Positions 5,527 through 5,527 of a DNA stretch of 5,527 nt are shown piece after piece; within the stretch, counting starts at the first letter, position 1; every line of letters starts with the position of its first letter. The position numbers and the translations under genes are program-made. The notes under the pieces were generated by a model that was not told the origin of the DNA, did not search any database, and saw only the letters and a program-made list of their open reading frames with translations. This DNA comes from JAOZMY01 sp964577975 (GTDB lineage Bacteria > Desulfobacterota > S145-22). Location of the stretch: assembly GCA_964577975.1 (NCBI GenBank), contig CAZOBB010000022.1, forward strand, positions 1 to 5,527, given 5' to 3'.

Positions 5527-5527
5527 T

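Overview
The window is a GC-rich, densely packed bacterial region. It carries two gene clusters that converge near position 3,900. The rightward cluster (2 to 3877) looks devoted to tungstate/molybdate oxyanions. It holds the C-terminal end of a PBP-like oxyanion-sensor protein, a beta-barrel outer-membrane porin of the alginate-export type, a stand-alone Mop (molbindin) protein, and a large periplasmic binding protein. The leftward cluster (5526 down to 3944) holds the end of a winged-helix regulator, an ABC ATPase and a UPF0014/FetB-type membrane permease.

The porin and cleavable signal peptides point to a Gram-negative host. The combination of an alginate-export-type porin, a Mop protein and tungstate-binding proteins is what I would expect of an anaerobic deltaproteobacterium-like organism (sulfate reducer, syntroph or relative). 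That assignment is inferred from gene types and composition only, not from any database match.

The most notable gene is the 603-residue binding protein at 2066-3877. Its N-terminal half resembles TupA, the bacterial tungstate-binding protein. Its C-terminal half is a well-conserved WtpA/ModA-type tungstate/molybdate-binding protein of the kind best known from archaea. The two halves are joined by a short Lys/Gly/Glu/Ser-rich linker behind a single signal peptide. I know TupA and WtpA as separate families serving the same ion, so a single polypeptide carrying both is unusual. The WtpA half keeps its recognisable ligand-site motifs, while several hallmark positions of the TupA half are changed.

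A plausible model is that the porin admits the oxyanion across the outer membrane, the double-headed protein captures it in the periplasm, an ABC permease/ATPase pair not seen here imports it, and the Mop protein buffers it in the cytoplasm. The sensor-like protein may report on the ion or the cofactor. No TupB/TupC or WtpB/WtpC genes follow the binding protein. The only ABC transporter visible is the convergent FetAB-like pair, a family linked to metal export that does not normally use a binding protein.

The genes are tightly spaced: a 4-base overlap between the first two, 23 bases between porin and Mop, 1 base between ATPase and permease, and a 14-base overlap between regulator and ATPase. 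The only intergenic stretches of note are a 122-base leader before the binding protein and a 66-base convergent gap with a terminator-like hairpin. No RNA genes, mobile elements or CRISPR arrays were seen.
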